DNA of 39,310 nucleotides from Thermoplasmata archaeon (GCA_021817735.1 JAKAFX010000007.1:1-39310), one strand, 5' to 3'. Shown: positions 27,393-37,947, counted from the stretch's first letter. Notes: generated from the sequence alone by a model not told the origin. Translations and numbers: made by a program.

Positions 27393-28721
27393 TTACTTTT
27401 CGATCGTGTCGAAGCCAGTGTAAGGAACAAGCACATCAGGCACCGTTATCCTTTTTCCTGAGCGATCCTGGAAATTCTCCATAATTGCCACCAACGTTCT
27501 GGTAGTAGCAAGTGCAGTGTTATTCAAAGTATGGACAAACTTGTTTCCATCCTTGCTCCGATACCTGATATTCAATGATCTCGACTGATAGTCGGTGTTG
27601 TTCGACGCAGATGCAACCTCGCGGAACTTTCCCTGGGATGGGAACCAAACCTCAATGTCGAACTTCCTTGCATTTAGAACGCTGAGTTCTGCAGAACAGA
27701 AATCTATGACCCTATATGAAAGTCCAAGCGACTGGTATATCTCCTCGGTGTTAGCCAATAGCTCGTTATGAAAGTCCTTGGAGTATTCTGGCTCGCAGAA
27801 TATGAACTGCTCCACCTTGTTGAAATTATGCACCCTGAAAATGCCCTTGGTGTCCTTCCCATGGGCGCCAGCTTCCTTTCTGAAGCAAGGCGAAACACCA
27901 CATACCCTGAGCGGCAGCTCCTTCTGCTCAAGGATCTCATCCCGAAGCATAGCGGCAATGGGGTGTTCGGAGGTCGCAATTAGGTAAAGATCCTCGCCTT
28001 CAATCTTGTAAAGAGACTCCTTGAACGTCTCAATGTCAGTTGCCCTTGCCATACTGTCATAATTCAGCATAAGTGGGGGCTCTACAACTGAGAACCCTCG
28101 TTGGGATAGGAAATCAACGGCGTAGTTCATCAAGGCAAGTTCAAGCTTGAACAGCCTGTTCTTGATAAAGTAGAACCTTGCCCCGGAGATCTTCCCCGCC
28201 CTTTCCAGGTCAACGAGATCAAGGTTTGCCTGCAGATCTACGTGGCTTAGTGGTCTGTAATCAATCTCGGTATACACACCCTTGTTCTCTGTTCTTGACA
28301 TGAATTCCCTTATGTCATCATGAAAGACGGAAGCGTTACCATTGAATTTCACAAAGGGGTTGTTGTCATCGCCCTTACATGTCCTGACTTCTGGGTCAAT
28401 AATATTGGGAATTAGCCTGAGCTTCTGATCCCTTTCAGACTCAATGCTTGTTACTTCCCTTTCCATCTCATCGATCTTGGCGTTCAGTACCCTGACCTGT
28501 TCCTTCAGCGCAAGGGGATCTTTCTTCTCCTTTACCGCCTTTGATATTTCCAGGCTAAGCACATTCTTGTCATGCTTTGTTCGGTTCAGGATAGACGTGA
28601 TCTCCCGCCACTTCTTATCGAGTTCAAAGAAACTCTCGACTAGGTCGCTCCCGTAACCTCTCGCCCTGCAGGAGTTCAGGAAAAGTTCTGGATCTTCCCG
28701 AAGCAGCTTTACGTCTATCAT
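27393..28721 (-). CDS. serS: Seryl-tRNA synthetase
   Basis: MIDVKLLREDPELF, LIATSEHPIAAM, CFRKEAGAHGKDTKGIFRVHNFNKVEQF, NTALATTRTLVAIMENFQ. Confidence 0.97.
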   Translation of the reverse strand: MIDVKLLREDPELFLNSCRARGYGSDLVESFFELDKKWREITSILNRTKHDKNVLSLEISKAVKEKKDPLALKEQVRVLNAKIDEMEREVTSIESERDQKLRLIPNIIDPEVRTCKGDDNNPFVKFNGNASVFHDDIREFMSRTENKGVYTEIDYRPLSHVDLQANLDLVDLERAGKISGARFYFIKNRLFKLELALMNYAVDFLSQRGFSVVEPPLMLNYDSMARATDIETFKESLYKIEGEDLYLIATSEHPIAAMLRDEILEQKELPLRVCGVSPCFRKEAGAHGKDTKGIFRVHNFNKVEQFIFCEPEYSKDFHNELLANTEEIYQSLGLSYRVIDFCSAELSVLNARKFDIEVWFPSQGKFREVASASNNTDYQSRSLNIRYRSKDGNKFVHTLNNTALATTRTLVAIMENFQDRSGKRITVPDVLVPYTGFDTIEK

Positions 28722-28802
28722 CCTGTGCAGATAGGCTCCATGAATATTAATCTATATTGCTAAATAGGACGGAGTTTTCCAAGCTTTCTGCAAGATTCTA
28801 TT

Positions 28803-29474
28803 CTAGTCGAGGCTTGAGTACGGAACTCCTCCATCATCATCTGCACTGGATTCACTGGTCTGGAATGGGGTAATGCCCCTGGTGTGGACCTTTACTGACG
28901 GCCTGTTTCTTGACTCCCTGTACGCGTTGAGCTGGAAGTTTCTGTTGTATGACTCAGATGCAACAATTTCGCGGTTGCGAAGTGAAGTGACGCTCCCTCC
29001 TACGTAACTAAATGTAAGGAGCTCAATTATTGATCCAGGAAAGATTACTGCGAATGTTAAGAAGAGCCCATAAGCGGTATACATGTCAGTTAGTATGTTC
29101 GAAGCCGCGACCAGTTTTGAGCTGGATAGAACTAGCACTCCTGAGGAAAAATAAGTGGCGGCATATGCGAGCGGGCCAGTCTTGAACGGAAGGAGGGCAA
29201 AGGTGAATATCATCAGTGCTGCGATCGTCACCATGGACGATATGATCCCCTTCATGCCATCCCCAGATCTCCTTCCAGAAAGGTATCCCGCAGTGGCAGG
29301 GCCCAGAATTGGGACCCACCATAGCATGAAGGTCAGGACTAGCGAGTAGATAATGCCCCTCGATTGGGAATAGCTGCTTGAGTTGATGATTGAATTCTTC
29401 TCACGTTCCTTCGCGATGTAGCGTCTTGTGGCCCTGTCATCAAACCTGTTTATTTTGGAGAATCGATTCATCAT
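28803..29474 (-). CDS. Hypothetical polytopic membrane protein with Gly-rich GPATAGYLSGRRSGDG loop
   Basis: 223 aa, about 4 TM segments, hydrophilic tails. Confidence 0.65.
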   Translation of the reverse strand: MMNRFSKINRFDDRATRRYIAKEREKNSIINSSSYSQSRGIIYSLVLTFMLWWVPILGPATAGYLSGRRSGDGMKGIISSMVTIAALMIFTFALLPFKTGPLAYAATYFSSGVLVLSSSKLVAASNILTDMYTAYGLFLTFAVIFPGSIIELLTFSYVGGSVTSLRNREIVASESYNRNFQLNAYRESRNRPSVKVHTRGITPFQTSESSADDDGGVPYSSLD

Positions 29475-29548
29475 CGTTGTCAGACATTATAAGATAAAAA
29501 AGATATTTAAACTTATTCCTTAAAATTAGATGAAAAATAGGAGATTAA

Positions 29549-30763
29549 TCAAGCTCCATATTTTTCAGATCTGTCTGACGCAGACATGAGCACATCCATC
29601 AAGTCGGTGCTCTTGAGACGAAGTGACCCACGGGTAGCCGAAACTTCGTCATATCTGGACACGCCATCCCTGTTCATTCCATCGCTGGCTATGAGCAACG
29701 GGACAGGATCGCCAGAATGCTCTTTGATGCTACAGGGTGTGCTGTGATCACCTGTAATGGCCACTACAATGTTATCAAGATGAGGAATGATCTGGCCGAA
29801 GGCCTTGTCAGACTCTTGAATAACGTCTCTCTTCAGCTCTGGTTTACCATCATGGCCAGCTATATCCGGAGCCTTTATGTTCACAAGAACAAAGTCTCTG
29901 GTTTCCAATGCCCTTAGAGCAGCCGCAATTTTCCCCTGGTAGTTAGTCTTGACAGTCCCGGTTGCACCCTCGTAATTTACAACATCAATTCCGGCAAGCC
30001 TGCAAATTCCAGAGATTAGTGGAATGCCGACAACACAACCTGCTTTAAGCCCGAACTTGTCGGGAAAACTATCTAGAGTTGGGGCTTTTCCCGCTCCTCT
30101 CAGCAATAGTTCTGTTGCAGGCAGGTTCCCAGACTGGGTTCGAGCTTTGTTGTACCCATGCGTCTTCAGTATTGGCCTTATTTTCTCAAGGTACTTATTC
30201 AGTACTTCGGCAGTGAAATCAGCCTCCGGAGCCAGGGCTCTGACATTCTCTGGCGACTTTCCTACAACATGTGGATCTGAGTCGGTTATCCGGTCTGATA
30301 GACCGGCACCGTGCATGACTAAAGCCGCCCTGTGTTCTACTCCATTCTTAACCATAAATTTGACGCCATCAATTTCAAGCGATATTGCCCTGCACAACTG
30401 CTCTGTTGATTCTGATATCCTTCCAGCCCTTCTGTCTTCAATTATGCCATCTTCATTCATATAGGCAAAATTGGCCCTGAAAGCGATGTCTCCAGGCATA
30501 ACTTCCATTCCCAGGCCCATGGCTTCAAAAGGGCCTCTCCCAGTGTAGACGCTGAAGGTATCATATCCTAGTATTGAGAGATGAGAAGTGTCAGAGCCGG
30601 ATCGTACTCCTTCCTTAACCGGGAACATAAGGCCATTCAATCCGCGTGATGCCAGATAGTTGAGGTTCGGCCTGTAAGCAGCTTGCAGGGCGGTTCTTCC
30701 TCCAAGTTCAGGATTGGGTCTGTCTCCCAGGCCGTCCATCACGATTACAAGGATTTTCTTCAT
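29549..30763 (-). CDS. apgM: Archaeal cofactor-independent phosphoglycerate mutase
   Basis: MKKILVIVMDGLGDRPNPELGGRTALQAA, GRGPFEAMGLGMEV, ITGDHSTPC, HDGKPELK. Confidence 0.95.
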   Translation of the reverse strand: MKKILVIVMDGLGDRPNPELGGRTALQAAYRPNLNYLASRGLNGLMFPVKEGVRSGSDTSHLSILGYDTFSVYTGRGPFEAMGLGMEVMPGDIAFRANFAYMNEDGIIEDRRAGRISESTEQLCRAISLEIDGVKFMVKNGVEHRAALVMHGAGLSDRITDSDPHVVGKSPENVRALAPEADFTAEVLNKYLEKIRPILKTHGYNKARTQSGNLPATELLLRGAGKAPTLDSFPDKFGLKAGCVVGIPLISGICRLAGIDVVNYEGATGTVKTNYQGKIAAALRALETRDFVLVNIKAPDIAGHDGKPELKRDVIQESDKAFGQIIPHLDNIVVAITGDHSTPCSIKEHSGDPVPLLIASDGMNRDGVSRYDEVSATRGSLRLKSTDLMDVLMSASDRSEKYGA

Positions 30764-30923
30764 GTTACGGAATCCGGGCTGCGTCTTTTAACCTTTATGA
30801 CAGGTTTTTATGGAAGGATGGATGTCTCAGCGTACACGATTATAGAGTTCGCGGCAGCAAACAGGAGCCTGTATCAATAGTTCAGTGCGTATAAGAAAAA
30901 CCTGATGGATAAATCTGAGTAAG

Positions 30924-30930
30924 TTATATT
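30924..30930 (+). promoter_or_regulatory. Candidate TATA element for mcm
   Basis: TTATATT about 27 bp upstream of the ATG at 30954. Confidence 0.35.
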
Positions 30931-30953
30931 GGCAGGAACCTCATTTCTATGGC

Positions 30954-33638
30954 ATGATTTCTTTCACCGATCAGACCTCTGAAGAGATTAAGAATTCCTG
31001 GGGGGTCATTTTCTCAAGATTCGGATATGACGAGAAGATTAATGCCATTAGGGAATTGTATCCTGAGAGGAGATCAATCTACATATCCTACAGGGATATT
31101 GCTGACTACAGCAACGATTTTGCTGACAGCCTTCTCACTTCTCCAGAAGAATTCCTCGCTTTGGGTCAAGAAGTTATTACAGCTGACTGGCCTCCATTCA
31201 AGAGATCGGATTCCAAGAGGGTCAACATAAGGTTAAGTGATCTTCCTGAAAATGAAATAAGGGTTGATATCCGTGAAATTAGGGCCCAGCACATTGGCAA
31301 ACTCATCAGCATCACAGGAATCATTAGAAAGAATACCGAGGTCCTTCCAAGGCTTCAGAATGCTGCTTTCCAATGCTCCCAGTGCAGCCATGTGAACATG
31401 GTTTCACAGGTTAGGGGAAGAGTGGAAGAACCAGTTATCTGTGAGGCGTGCGAGGCTGAAAGGCCGAAGGTAAGGTTCAAGTTACTGCCAAACGAGTCTG
31501 AATTTGTGGACATAGAGAAGATTGAAATACAGGAGAACCCGGAGACCATTGAGGGAGGTGCACAGCCCCAGAGGATAACGGTCATCGTGGAAGATGACCT
31601 TACAGGAAATCTCTTTCCAGGAGACCGCGTGACTGTGCAGGGGATCCTTGTATCCGAGCAGAAGAAGACGGGCAATGTTCCCCTCACCGAATTCAACATT
31701 TACGTATATGGAAACAACTACTACAAGGACAACAGGGAAATTGGCGACGTGGAAATAAGGCCAGAAGACGAAAGAGAAATTATCGCACTTTCGAAGCTGC
31801 CGGATATCTTCGATAGGTTTGTCCAGTCAATTGCGCCAACAATATACAACTACGAAGTGATCAAGAAGGCCCTTGTCCTCCAGATGTTTGGAGGACTACG
31901 AAAGACAATGAAGGACGGTACTGCCATGAGGGGGGATATCCACATTTTCCTGATAGGCGATCCAGGTACCGCAAAATCACAGCTTCTCCGATACATGACG
32001 GAGATTTCACCGAGGGGAGTTTTTGCTTTCGGCAAGGGTTCCAGTGCTGCTGGTCTCACTGCCGCAGCAGTGAGGGATGATTTCGGTGAGGGCAGGTGGA
32101 CTCTGGAAGCAGGGGTACTTGTTCTTGCAAATGATGGCCTGGCAGCAATAGATGAACTTGACAAGATGGATCCGGGCGATGTATCATCCATGCACGAGGC
32201 AATGGAACAGCAGTCTTTCCACAGGGATTCCGTAATTGAGGTAGACGGAGAGCAGGTGAAAATAGGTCCCTTTGTAGATACACTAATAGAAACCCATGGA
32301 GACCGTGTGAAGGAAGGCATCGACTGCGAGGTGCTTGAACTCCGTGGGCACAGGATACTATCATCAGACCTGAACCAATGCATCGAGGAAGACATCGTAC
32401 AGGTAAGCAGGCACCTGGCTCCGAGTTACATGCTGCGGATTTTCCTTCAGGACGGGCGAAACGTATGCGTTACGGAGAACCATCCTGTATGGGTGTTGAA
32501 AGAAGGGCGCGTAACAAGCATCCCCGCAGGGAAAGTCGCACCAGGAGACATGGTTCCAGCTGTTGCAATTATTCAGTCCAAAATTGATTCAACCGGAATG
32601 CTTGCAGAAAGAGGACCGGGATATGCGAGCTCACAAACCTCTCTGGAGATGGAAGAGCACTATGATACCATAGCTTTTCTCCCAATACACAGGATCGAGA
32701 CTGAAGAGTATGCAGGAAAATGGGTGTATGATGTTGGGGTGAACAGGACCAGAACAATAGTCACTGGCGGGATAGCGATACACAATTCCATAACAATTTC
32801 CAAGGCAGGGATTATGGCAACGCTGAAATCGAGATGTTCGGTGCTTGCAGCAGGAAACCCAAAATTTGGTCGCTATGATCCTTCCTTGATGCTAATAGAC
32901 CAGACCTGGCTTCCGCTTCCGCTACTCTCGAGGTTTGACGTTATATTCAGGGTGGTAGATGAGCCACAGGTCAGCAAGGACACGAAGCTGGCTGATCACA
33001 TACTTAATGCGCATCGTGTGGGAGAGATCTACAGAAAAGGTGAAGTTGAAAGGAAAGACGTGGAAGAGCAGAACGAAGATGACCTGAACTATATCCCAAG
33101 GATTCCAAAGGAGACCGTCAGGAAATACGTTTCCTATGCCAGGAGTAAGATCTTCCCGGTTATGACCCAGGAAGCAATAGACAAGATCAGGAACTACTAT
33201 GTTAAGGTCAGGAACAACTCAAACGAGAGGATGAGAATAACTGCAAGGCAATTAGAATCTGTTATCAGGCTCTCAGAAGCGAATGCAAGGGTCAGGCTCT
33301 CGGGAACGGTAACTGCAGCAGATGCGGATCAGGCAATATCAATAATCAAGCATTACCTTTCCGAGGTAGCAACTGACAGCGAGGGCAAAGTGGACGCAGA
33401 CATAATCAATACCGGCATCTCAAACAAGCAGCGTGGAGAGATGGAACAGATTTTCATGATGATAAAGACTCTGTGCTCCAAGGATCAGAAAGACGGGGTT
33501 GCGGATTCGAGCGAACTTGAGGCGGAGGCAAAGTCAAAGGGGATAAGTGAACTGAAGGTCAGATCCATCGTGGACAAGCTCAAGGCCCAGGGAATGATAT
33601 ATGAGACCTCATCTGGCAAGCTCAAGGCGATCACCTGA
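30954..33638 (+). CDS. mcm: MCM replicative helicase, interrupted by an intein
   Basis: LIGDPGTAKSQLLRY (Walker A), LAAIDELDKM (Walker B), LLSRFDVIF (Arg finger). Confidence 0.97.
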   Translation: MISFTDQTSEEIKNSWGVIFSRFGYDEKINAIRELYPERRSIYISYRDIADYSNDFADSLLTSPEEFLALGQEVITADWPPFKRSDSKRVNIRLSDLPENEIRVDIREIRAQHIGKLISITGIIRKNTEVLPRLQNAAFQCSQCSHVNMVSQVRGRVEEPVICEACEAERPKVRFKLLPNESEFVDIEKIEIQENPETIEGGAQPQRITVIVEDDLTGNLFPGDRVTVQGILVSEQKKTGNVPLTEFNIYVYGNNYYKDNREIGDVEIRPEDEREIIALSKLPDIFDRFVQSIAPTIYNYEVIKKALVLQMFGGLRKTMKDGTAMRGDIHIFLIGDPGTAKSQLLRYMTEISPRGVFAFGKGSSAAGLTAAAVRDDFGEGRWTLEAGVLVLANDGLAAIDELDKMDPGDVSSMHEAMEQQSFHRDSVIEVDGEQVKIGPFVDTLIETHGDRVKEGIDCEVLELRGHRILSSDLNQCIEEDIVQVSRHLAPSYMLRIFLQDGRNVCVTENHPVWVLKEGRVTSIPAGKVAPGDMVPAVAIIQSKIDSTGMLAERGPGYASSQTSLEMEEHYDTIAFLPIHRIETEEYAGKWVYDVGVNRTRTIVTGGIAIHNSITISKAGIMATLKSRCSVLAAGNPKFGRYDPSLMLIDQTWLPLPLLSRFDVIFRVVDEPQVSKDTKLADHILNAHRVGEIYRKGEVERKDVEEQNEDDLNYIPRIPKETVRKYVSYARSKIFPVMTQEAIDKIRNYYVKVRNNSNERMRITARQLESVIRLSEANARVRLSGTVTAADADQAISIIKHYLSEVATDSEGKVDADIINTGISNKQRGEMEQIFMMIKTLCSKDQKDGVADSSELEAEAKSKGISELKVRSIVDKLKAQGMIYETSSGKLKAIT
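32214..32786 (+). other. Mini-intein (191 aa, Ser1, C-terminal HN, +1 Ser) within MCM
   Basis: Host MEQQ|SITISKAGIMATL is split by SFHRDSVIEVDGE...VCVTENHPVWV...KWVYDVGVNRTRTIVTGGIAIHN; block B TxxH and terminal HN|S present; too short for a LAGLIDADG endonuclease. Confidence 0.93.
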
Positions 33639-33943
33639 TGACAGGGATAGTGATGAACGTCTCTTCCATCAGGGGTGAAGTAATGCTTGCTGCAGCAGAT
33701 GAAGAGGTAGTGGGCAAGACACTTAGGGAGAAGAACTTGCACCTGACAGTGGATAGGAGATTTTACGGGGAAGCAAGGGTTTCCGACGAGACCTTTGTTT
33801 CATCTCTCAGGATCTGCACCATCGCAAATCTCGTGGGGAAAAGGGTTATAGAGCTGGCAATAAGGGAAGGCTTTGTGGATCCGGACAATGTGATCACGAT
33901 TCAGGGTGTCCCTCATGCCCAGTATGCAAGGCTCTCAGCTTGA
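33638..33943 (+). CDS. DUF424 family protein
   Basis: About 100 aa, LRICTIANLVGKRVIELAIREGFVDPDNVITIQGVPHAQYARL. Confidence 0.82.
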   Translation: MTGIVMNVSSIRGEVMLAAADEEVVGKTLREKNLHLTVDRRFYGEARVSDETFVSSLRICTIANLVGKRVIELAIREGFVDPDNVITIQGVPHAQYARLSA

Positions 33944-33944
33944 T

Positions 33945-34610
33945 ATGGAAAGCAAGGTAGTCTCCGTTTTCAATTCGATTTCAGACAAGTATGACCTGAT
34001 GGACTTCATAATGAGCTTGGGGATGGACCAGTCCTGGAGAAGGCAGATGGTGAAGTTACTCTCTCCTGCACCTGGCAGCAATATACTGGACTGTGGATCG
34101 GGAACTGGCAAGCTTGCTATTCAGCTGAGGAAGAAATGCAGGGACTGCAATTTGACTTGCCTTGATATTACACAGAGCATGTTCAGGACAGAAAAGGTTC
34201 CAGGGGCAAGATTCGTGGTCGCATCAGCCGAAAAACTCCCGTTTGAGGATTCCTCGGTAGATTATGTCACCTCGGCATTCCTTACCCGCAATCTTGGCTC
34301 AGCAGAAACCTATTTTTCAGAGGTCAATCGTGTGCTCAGGAGAGGTGGGAGGTTCGTTAATCTGGATATATACGAGCCGCCACATGGGTTTTTCCAGTCA
34401 GTCTTCTCGGCATATTTCCACAGGTTAATTCCCCTTATCGGGGACTTTCTAACGTCCTCAAAATCATACTCATACCTCTCCAGTTCAGTAAGGGCTTTCC
34501 ATTCGCCTGAAGAGATCTCGGCCATGATCCGCGAAGCAGGGTTAAGGCAAATATCAGTTCACAAAAGAATGCTTGGCATAATCAATATACATCTTGCAGA
34601 AAAGGCATGA
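33945..34610 (+). CDS. UbiE/Coq5-like class I SAM methyltransferase (start likely ATG 33945)
   Basis: VFNSISDKYDLMDFIMSLGMDQSWRR, ILDCGSGTGKLA, VTSAFLTRNL. Confidence 0.88.
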   Translation: MESKVVSVFNSISDKYDLMDFIMSLGMDQSWRRQMVKLLSPAPGSNILDCGSGTGKLAIQLRKKCRDCNLTCLDITQSMFRTEKVPGARFVVASAEKLPFEDSSVDYVTSAFLTRNLGSAETYFSEVNRVLRRGGRFVNLDIYEPPHGFFQSVFSAYFHRLIPLIGDFLTSSKSYSYLSSSVRAFHSPEEISAMIREAGLRQISVHKRMLGIINIHLAEKA

Positions 34611-34887
34611 TCCCGAGGGTGGGTTTATCTAAATCACTTCTTGATGCACTTTGATTTCACGAATATTCTTCATATTTGCCTTCATACTTTATTTCCATAT
34701 CAATCGAGATACGAAAATACCAGAAATCAATCAAGCATTATTCATCATGAGATCCTGTTTTCCGTTGGCATCAGTTGCATATCAGGTCAAGTGGGTGACA
34801 GCAAATCTCAGAGAGACAGGATGGGAAAATATGCAAGGTCACTAGTTTCATTAATTATTCTATTCACCCACATAATAGACACTAATG

Positions 34888-34895
34888 TATAAATA
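34888..34895 (+). promoter_or_regulatory. Candidate TATA box TATAAATA for the trp operon
   Basis: 29 bp upstream of the GTG start at 34917. Confidence 0.5.
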
Positions 34896-34916
34896 TGATA
34901 CTTCCATATCTAAGAT

Positions 34917-36173
34917 GTGCTCAAGTCTCAGGAAGATGAGGTAATACCGCAGAACTGGTACAACATCGTTCCAGATTTGCCTGAACCACTCCCTCCGCCG
35001 AGAAGTGATGATGATCAAAACTCATCTATAGAGCTTCTTAACCGAATTATACCGAAGGAACTCCTCAGGCAGGAATTCACGTTCAACAGGTATGAACGGA
35101 TCCCGGACGAGGTCAGAGAAAAGTACGAGATGATCGGGCGGCCAACTCCTTTGTTGAGGGCCGTTAATCTGGAGAAACTGCTTGGATACAGCGGTAAGAT
35201 CTTTTATAAATACGAGGGAGCAACGATTACCGGATCCCACAAGATCAACACTGCGATCCCACAGGCATACTATGCCAGGGAGGAAGGAATCTCAGAGGTG
35301 GTAACGGAAACAGGCGCCGGGCAGTGGGGTACAGCCACAGCACTTGCATCTGCCCTGTATGGACTGAAATCCAAGGTATTCATGGTCAGGGTGAGCTTCG
35401 ACCAGAAGCCCATGAGAAAGGCAATAATGAATGTATATGGCACAGAAGTGGTTCCCAGCCCTTCCTCTGAGACTTCATATGGAAGGTCAGTTCTCAGCCA
35501 GGATAGGAATCACCCAGGATCACTGGGAATAGCAATAAGCGAGGCCGTGGAATATGCGCTTGACACCGGCTCCAGCTACATGCTTGGAAGCGTGATGAAC
35601 TCAGTGATAACCCATCAGAGCATAATCGGCCTTGAAACCAGGAAACAGCTTGAAATAATGGGGGAACAGCCTGACGTGATGGTGGGATGCGTAGGGGGAG
35701 GAAGCAACTTTTCGGGGTTTGTATTCCCATTCGTTGGCGAATCTCGCAACATTGAAATGATAGCATCCACGGCCATCGAAGTGCCGAAGTTCAGGGACGG
35801 TGAGTACAAGTACGATTTCATTGACTCAGCCGGCATCCTGCCACGGCTAAGGATGTATTCCCTTGGTGCAGGTTTTGTACCTGATAGGATATACGCCGGG
35901 GGCCTGAGATATCACGGTGCAGCTCCTGCCCTGTCTCTGCTTGTTAAAAGGGGAACAATCACACACGATGAAGTGCATGAAAATGAAGTTATAGATGCCC
36001 TGAAAATCTTTTCAAGAACACAGGGGATAATTGCTGCGCCAGAATCTGGGCATGCCATTGCCTCAGCTATAAGATACATCAGGAGTAATAAGGAATCTCG
36101 GAAGACCATTGTCATAAACATCAGCGGACACGGGCTCATGGATCTAGGCATTTTTTCCAAGCGGGTGACCTGA
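34917..36173 (+). CDS. trpB: Tryptophan synthase beta chain, TrpB2 type
   Basis: WYNIVPDLPEPLPPPR N-terminal extension, GSHKINTA PLP lysine, ETGAGQWG, CVGGGSNF. Confidence 0.95.
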   Translation: MLKSQEDEVIPQNWYNIVPDLPEPLPPPRSDDDQNSSIELLNRIIPKELLRQEFTFNRYERIPDEVREKYEMIGRPTPLLRAVNLEKLLGYSGKIFYKYEGATITGSHKINTAIPQAYYAREEGISEVVTETGAGQWGTATALASALYGLKSKVFMVRVSFDQKPMRKAIMNVYGTEVVPSPSSETSYGRSVLSQDRNHPGSLGIAISEAVEYALDTGSSYMLGSVMNSVITHQSIIGLETRKQLEIMGEQPDVMVGCVGGGSNFSGFVFPFVGESRNIEMIASTAIEVPKFRDGEYKYDFIDSAGILPRLRMYSLGAGFVPDRIYAGGLRYHGAAPALSLLVKRGTITHDEVHENEVIDALKIFSRTQGIIAAPESGHAIASAIRYIRSNKESRKTIVINISGHGLMDLGIFSKRVT

Positions 36174-36902
36174 ATGAACATCATTCCTTATTTTACTCTC
36201 GGGTTTCCGGACGACGGAACGCTTCAGGCTGCTGTGAGATCTGCCGCCGAGAATGGAATCAGAATGATCGAACTTGGATTTCCCAGTCAAGATCCTAAGT
36301 ATGACGGTCCCGGCATAAGGAAGACTCATGCAGGCAACAGAGCTTCAATGGATGCGTTCGATCCTAGTATTCTCTCCATACTCAGAGAACATGGGATCAG
36401 CTATTACGCCCTCCTTTACTATTCAGAAATACATGATTCCCTGGACAGGAAGTTATCCAGGCTGAAAGAGCTGGGGTTCAGTGGAATCATACTCCCGGAT
36501 CTTCTCATAGACTTTTTCGGAGAGAGCAGGGAAGTAATCCTGCACATTCAGGCTCAGTCACTTGAATTGATCCCATTCTTCACCCAGGCTACGCCAGATG
36601 CGGTCATTAGTGATGTCTCGCAAATGACAAGTTCCTGGATATACTACGGACTTCAACCCTCCACAGGGATCATCGTCCCACTGGATCTTGCATCGGTGAC
36701 GCAGAGGGTGAAGGCATTACTCCCTGGAAGAGACGTCGTTTACGGATTCGGCATTCGCGGAACCGAGGATATCAAGATGCTGAGGTCAATGGGGGCATAC
36801 GGTGCAGCTGTTGGATCACTGTTTGTAAAGTACCTTGGGTCCGGGGACGTTGAATCCATTTCAAGAATATTGAGTGAAATGGAGGTCGCTGCCAGTGCAT
36901 GA
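36174..36902 (+). CDS. trpA: Tryptophan synthase alpha chain
   Basis: IPYFTLGFPDD, IELGFPSQDPKYDGP, YGFGIRGTEDI, GAAVGSLFVKYL. Confidence 0.93.
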   Translation: MNIIPYFTLGFPDDGTLQAAVRSAAENGIRMIELGFPSQDPKYDGPGIRKTHAGNRASMDAFDPSILSILREHGISYYALLYYSEIHDSLDRKLSRLKELGFSGIILPDLLIDFFGESREVILHIQAQSLELIPFFTQATPDAVISDVSQMTSSWIYYGLQPSTGIIVPLDLASVTQRVKALLPGRDVVYGFGIRGTEDIKMLRSMGAYGAAVGSLFVKYLGSGDVESISRILSEMEVAASA

Positions 36903-37947
36903 ACTTCTTTCGAAGGTGATAACGGAGAAAAACCTGTCAGCGGCAGAAGCTGAAATCATCATGAGACACATGGTTCAAGGGGAGCACACGACAACAGAAA
37001 AGGCGGCTTTCCTATGTGCCCTCAGAATTAAGGGTGAAACACCGGAGGAGATAGTTGGATTTTCCAAGGCCCTGAAAGCATTCGCCTCCCTTGAAAGGAT
37101 TCCTGGGGTGAGTGATATCGTTGGGACTGGCGGGGATGGTCACGGGACAATAAACGTGAGCACTGCAGCAGCAATCAACGCAGCATCATTGGGCGTCAAG
37201 ATAGCGAAGCACGGGAACCGGGCAGTCACAAGCAAGATGGGAAGCGCAGATTTCCTCGAGCGTCTTGGCTATGAATTCCAATTCACCAGCGAGGAAGGGG
37301 AAAAACGGCTGAAGAGTTCAAACTTTCTTTTCATACTCGCTCCTGCCTTCAATAGGAGCTTCTCGGTATTTTCCGAGGCGAGGAAGCGACTCCAACTCCC
37401 AACCATATTCAATCTTATGGGACCGATAACAAATCCTGCAGACCCTGATATTATGGTCATAGGATCGAAAAGCCCGGACTTCGTTCAGACTTACGCTAAT
37501 GTTCTTAGGGCAACCGACAAGAGGGGTATGGTCATAGTGTCGTCAGATGGTATGGATGAGATTTCTCCGTATGGGACAACGCTAGCCTACGAGTCCCTGG
37601 ACACCGTGAGATCCTACATGATAAGGCCGGAGGAAATCATGGGAAGGGAATTGACCTCCAGGATCTCCATAACGGGCAATGATGCGGAGGAAATATTCAG
37701 GAAGAACCTGAAAGGACTTTCTGGAGAGAACCCTGACTGTGCCCGGTTTATTGCACTGAACACATCGCCGATTCTGATGCTGAACGGCTTATGCGCCGAT
37801 CTCAGCGAAGGATACGAGATCGCGGTGGAAAACATTCTGAGCGGGCGGGCAATGCGACATCTGGGAAAGATAATTCCCGGATTTGAAGGAGGAATAATCG
37901 ATGACATTCAAGCCACTGGTAAAGGTATGCGGAATCAAGCTGTATGA
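36895..37947 (+). CDS. trpD: Anthranilate phosphoribosyltransferase (likely start GTG 36895, VHELLSKV; listed ORF start 36874)
   Basis: DIVGTGGDGHGTINVSTAAA, KHGNRAVTSKMGSADFLERLG, NLMGPITNPA. Confidence 0.95.
   Translation: MHELLSKVITEKNLSAAEAEIIMRHMVQGEHTTTEKAAFLCALRIKGETPEEIVGFSKALKAFASLERIPGVSDIVGTGGDGHGTINVSTAAAINAASLGVKIAKHGNRAVTSKMGSADFLERLGYEFQFTSEEGEKRLKSSNFLFILAPAFNRSFSVFSEARKRLQLPTIFNLMGPITNPADPDIMVIGSKSPDFVQTYANVLRATDKRGMVIVSSDGMDEISPYGTTLAYESLDTVRSYMIRPEEIMGRELTSRISITGNDAEEIFRKNLKGLSGENPDCARFIALNTSPILMLNGLCADLSEGYEIAVENILSGRAMRHLGKIIPGFEGGIIDDIQATGKGMRNQAV

Noticed and set aside
31850-32395. 181-aa minus-strand ORF antisense to mcm
   Set aside because: Shadow ORF opposite the AAA+ core of MCM.
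32378-32587. Alternative-frame ORF inside the MCM intein, considered as a possible embedded endonuclease
   Set aside because: No LAGLIDADG/HNH-like motif; intein length fits a mini-intein.
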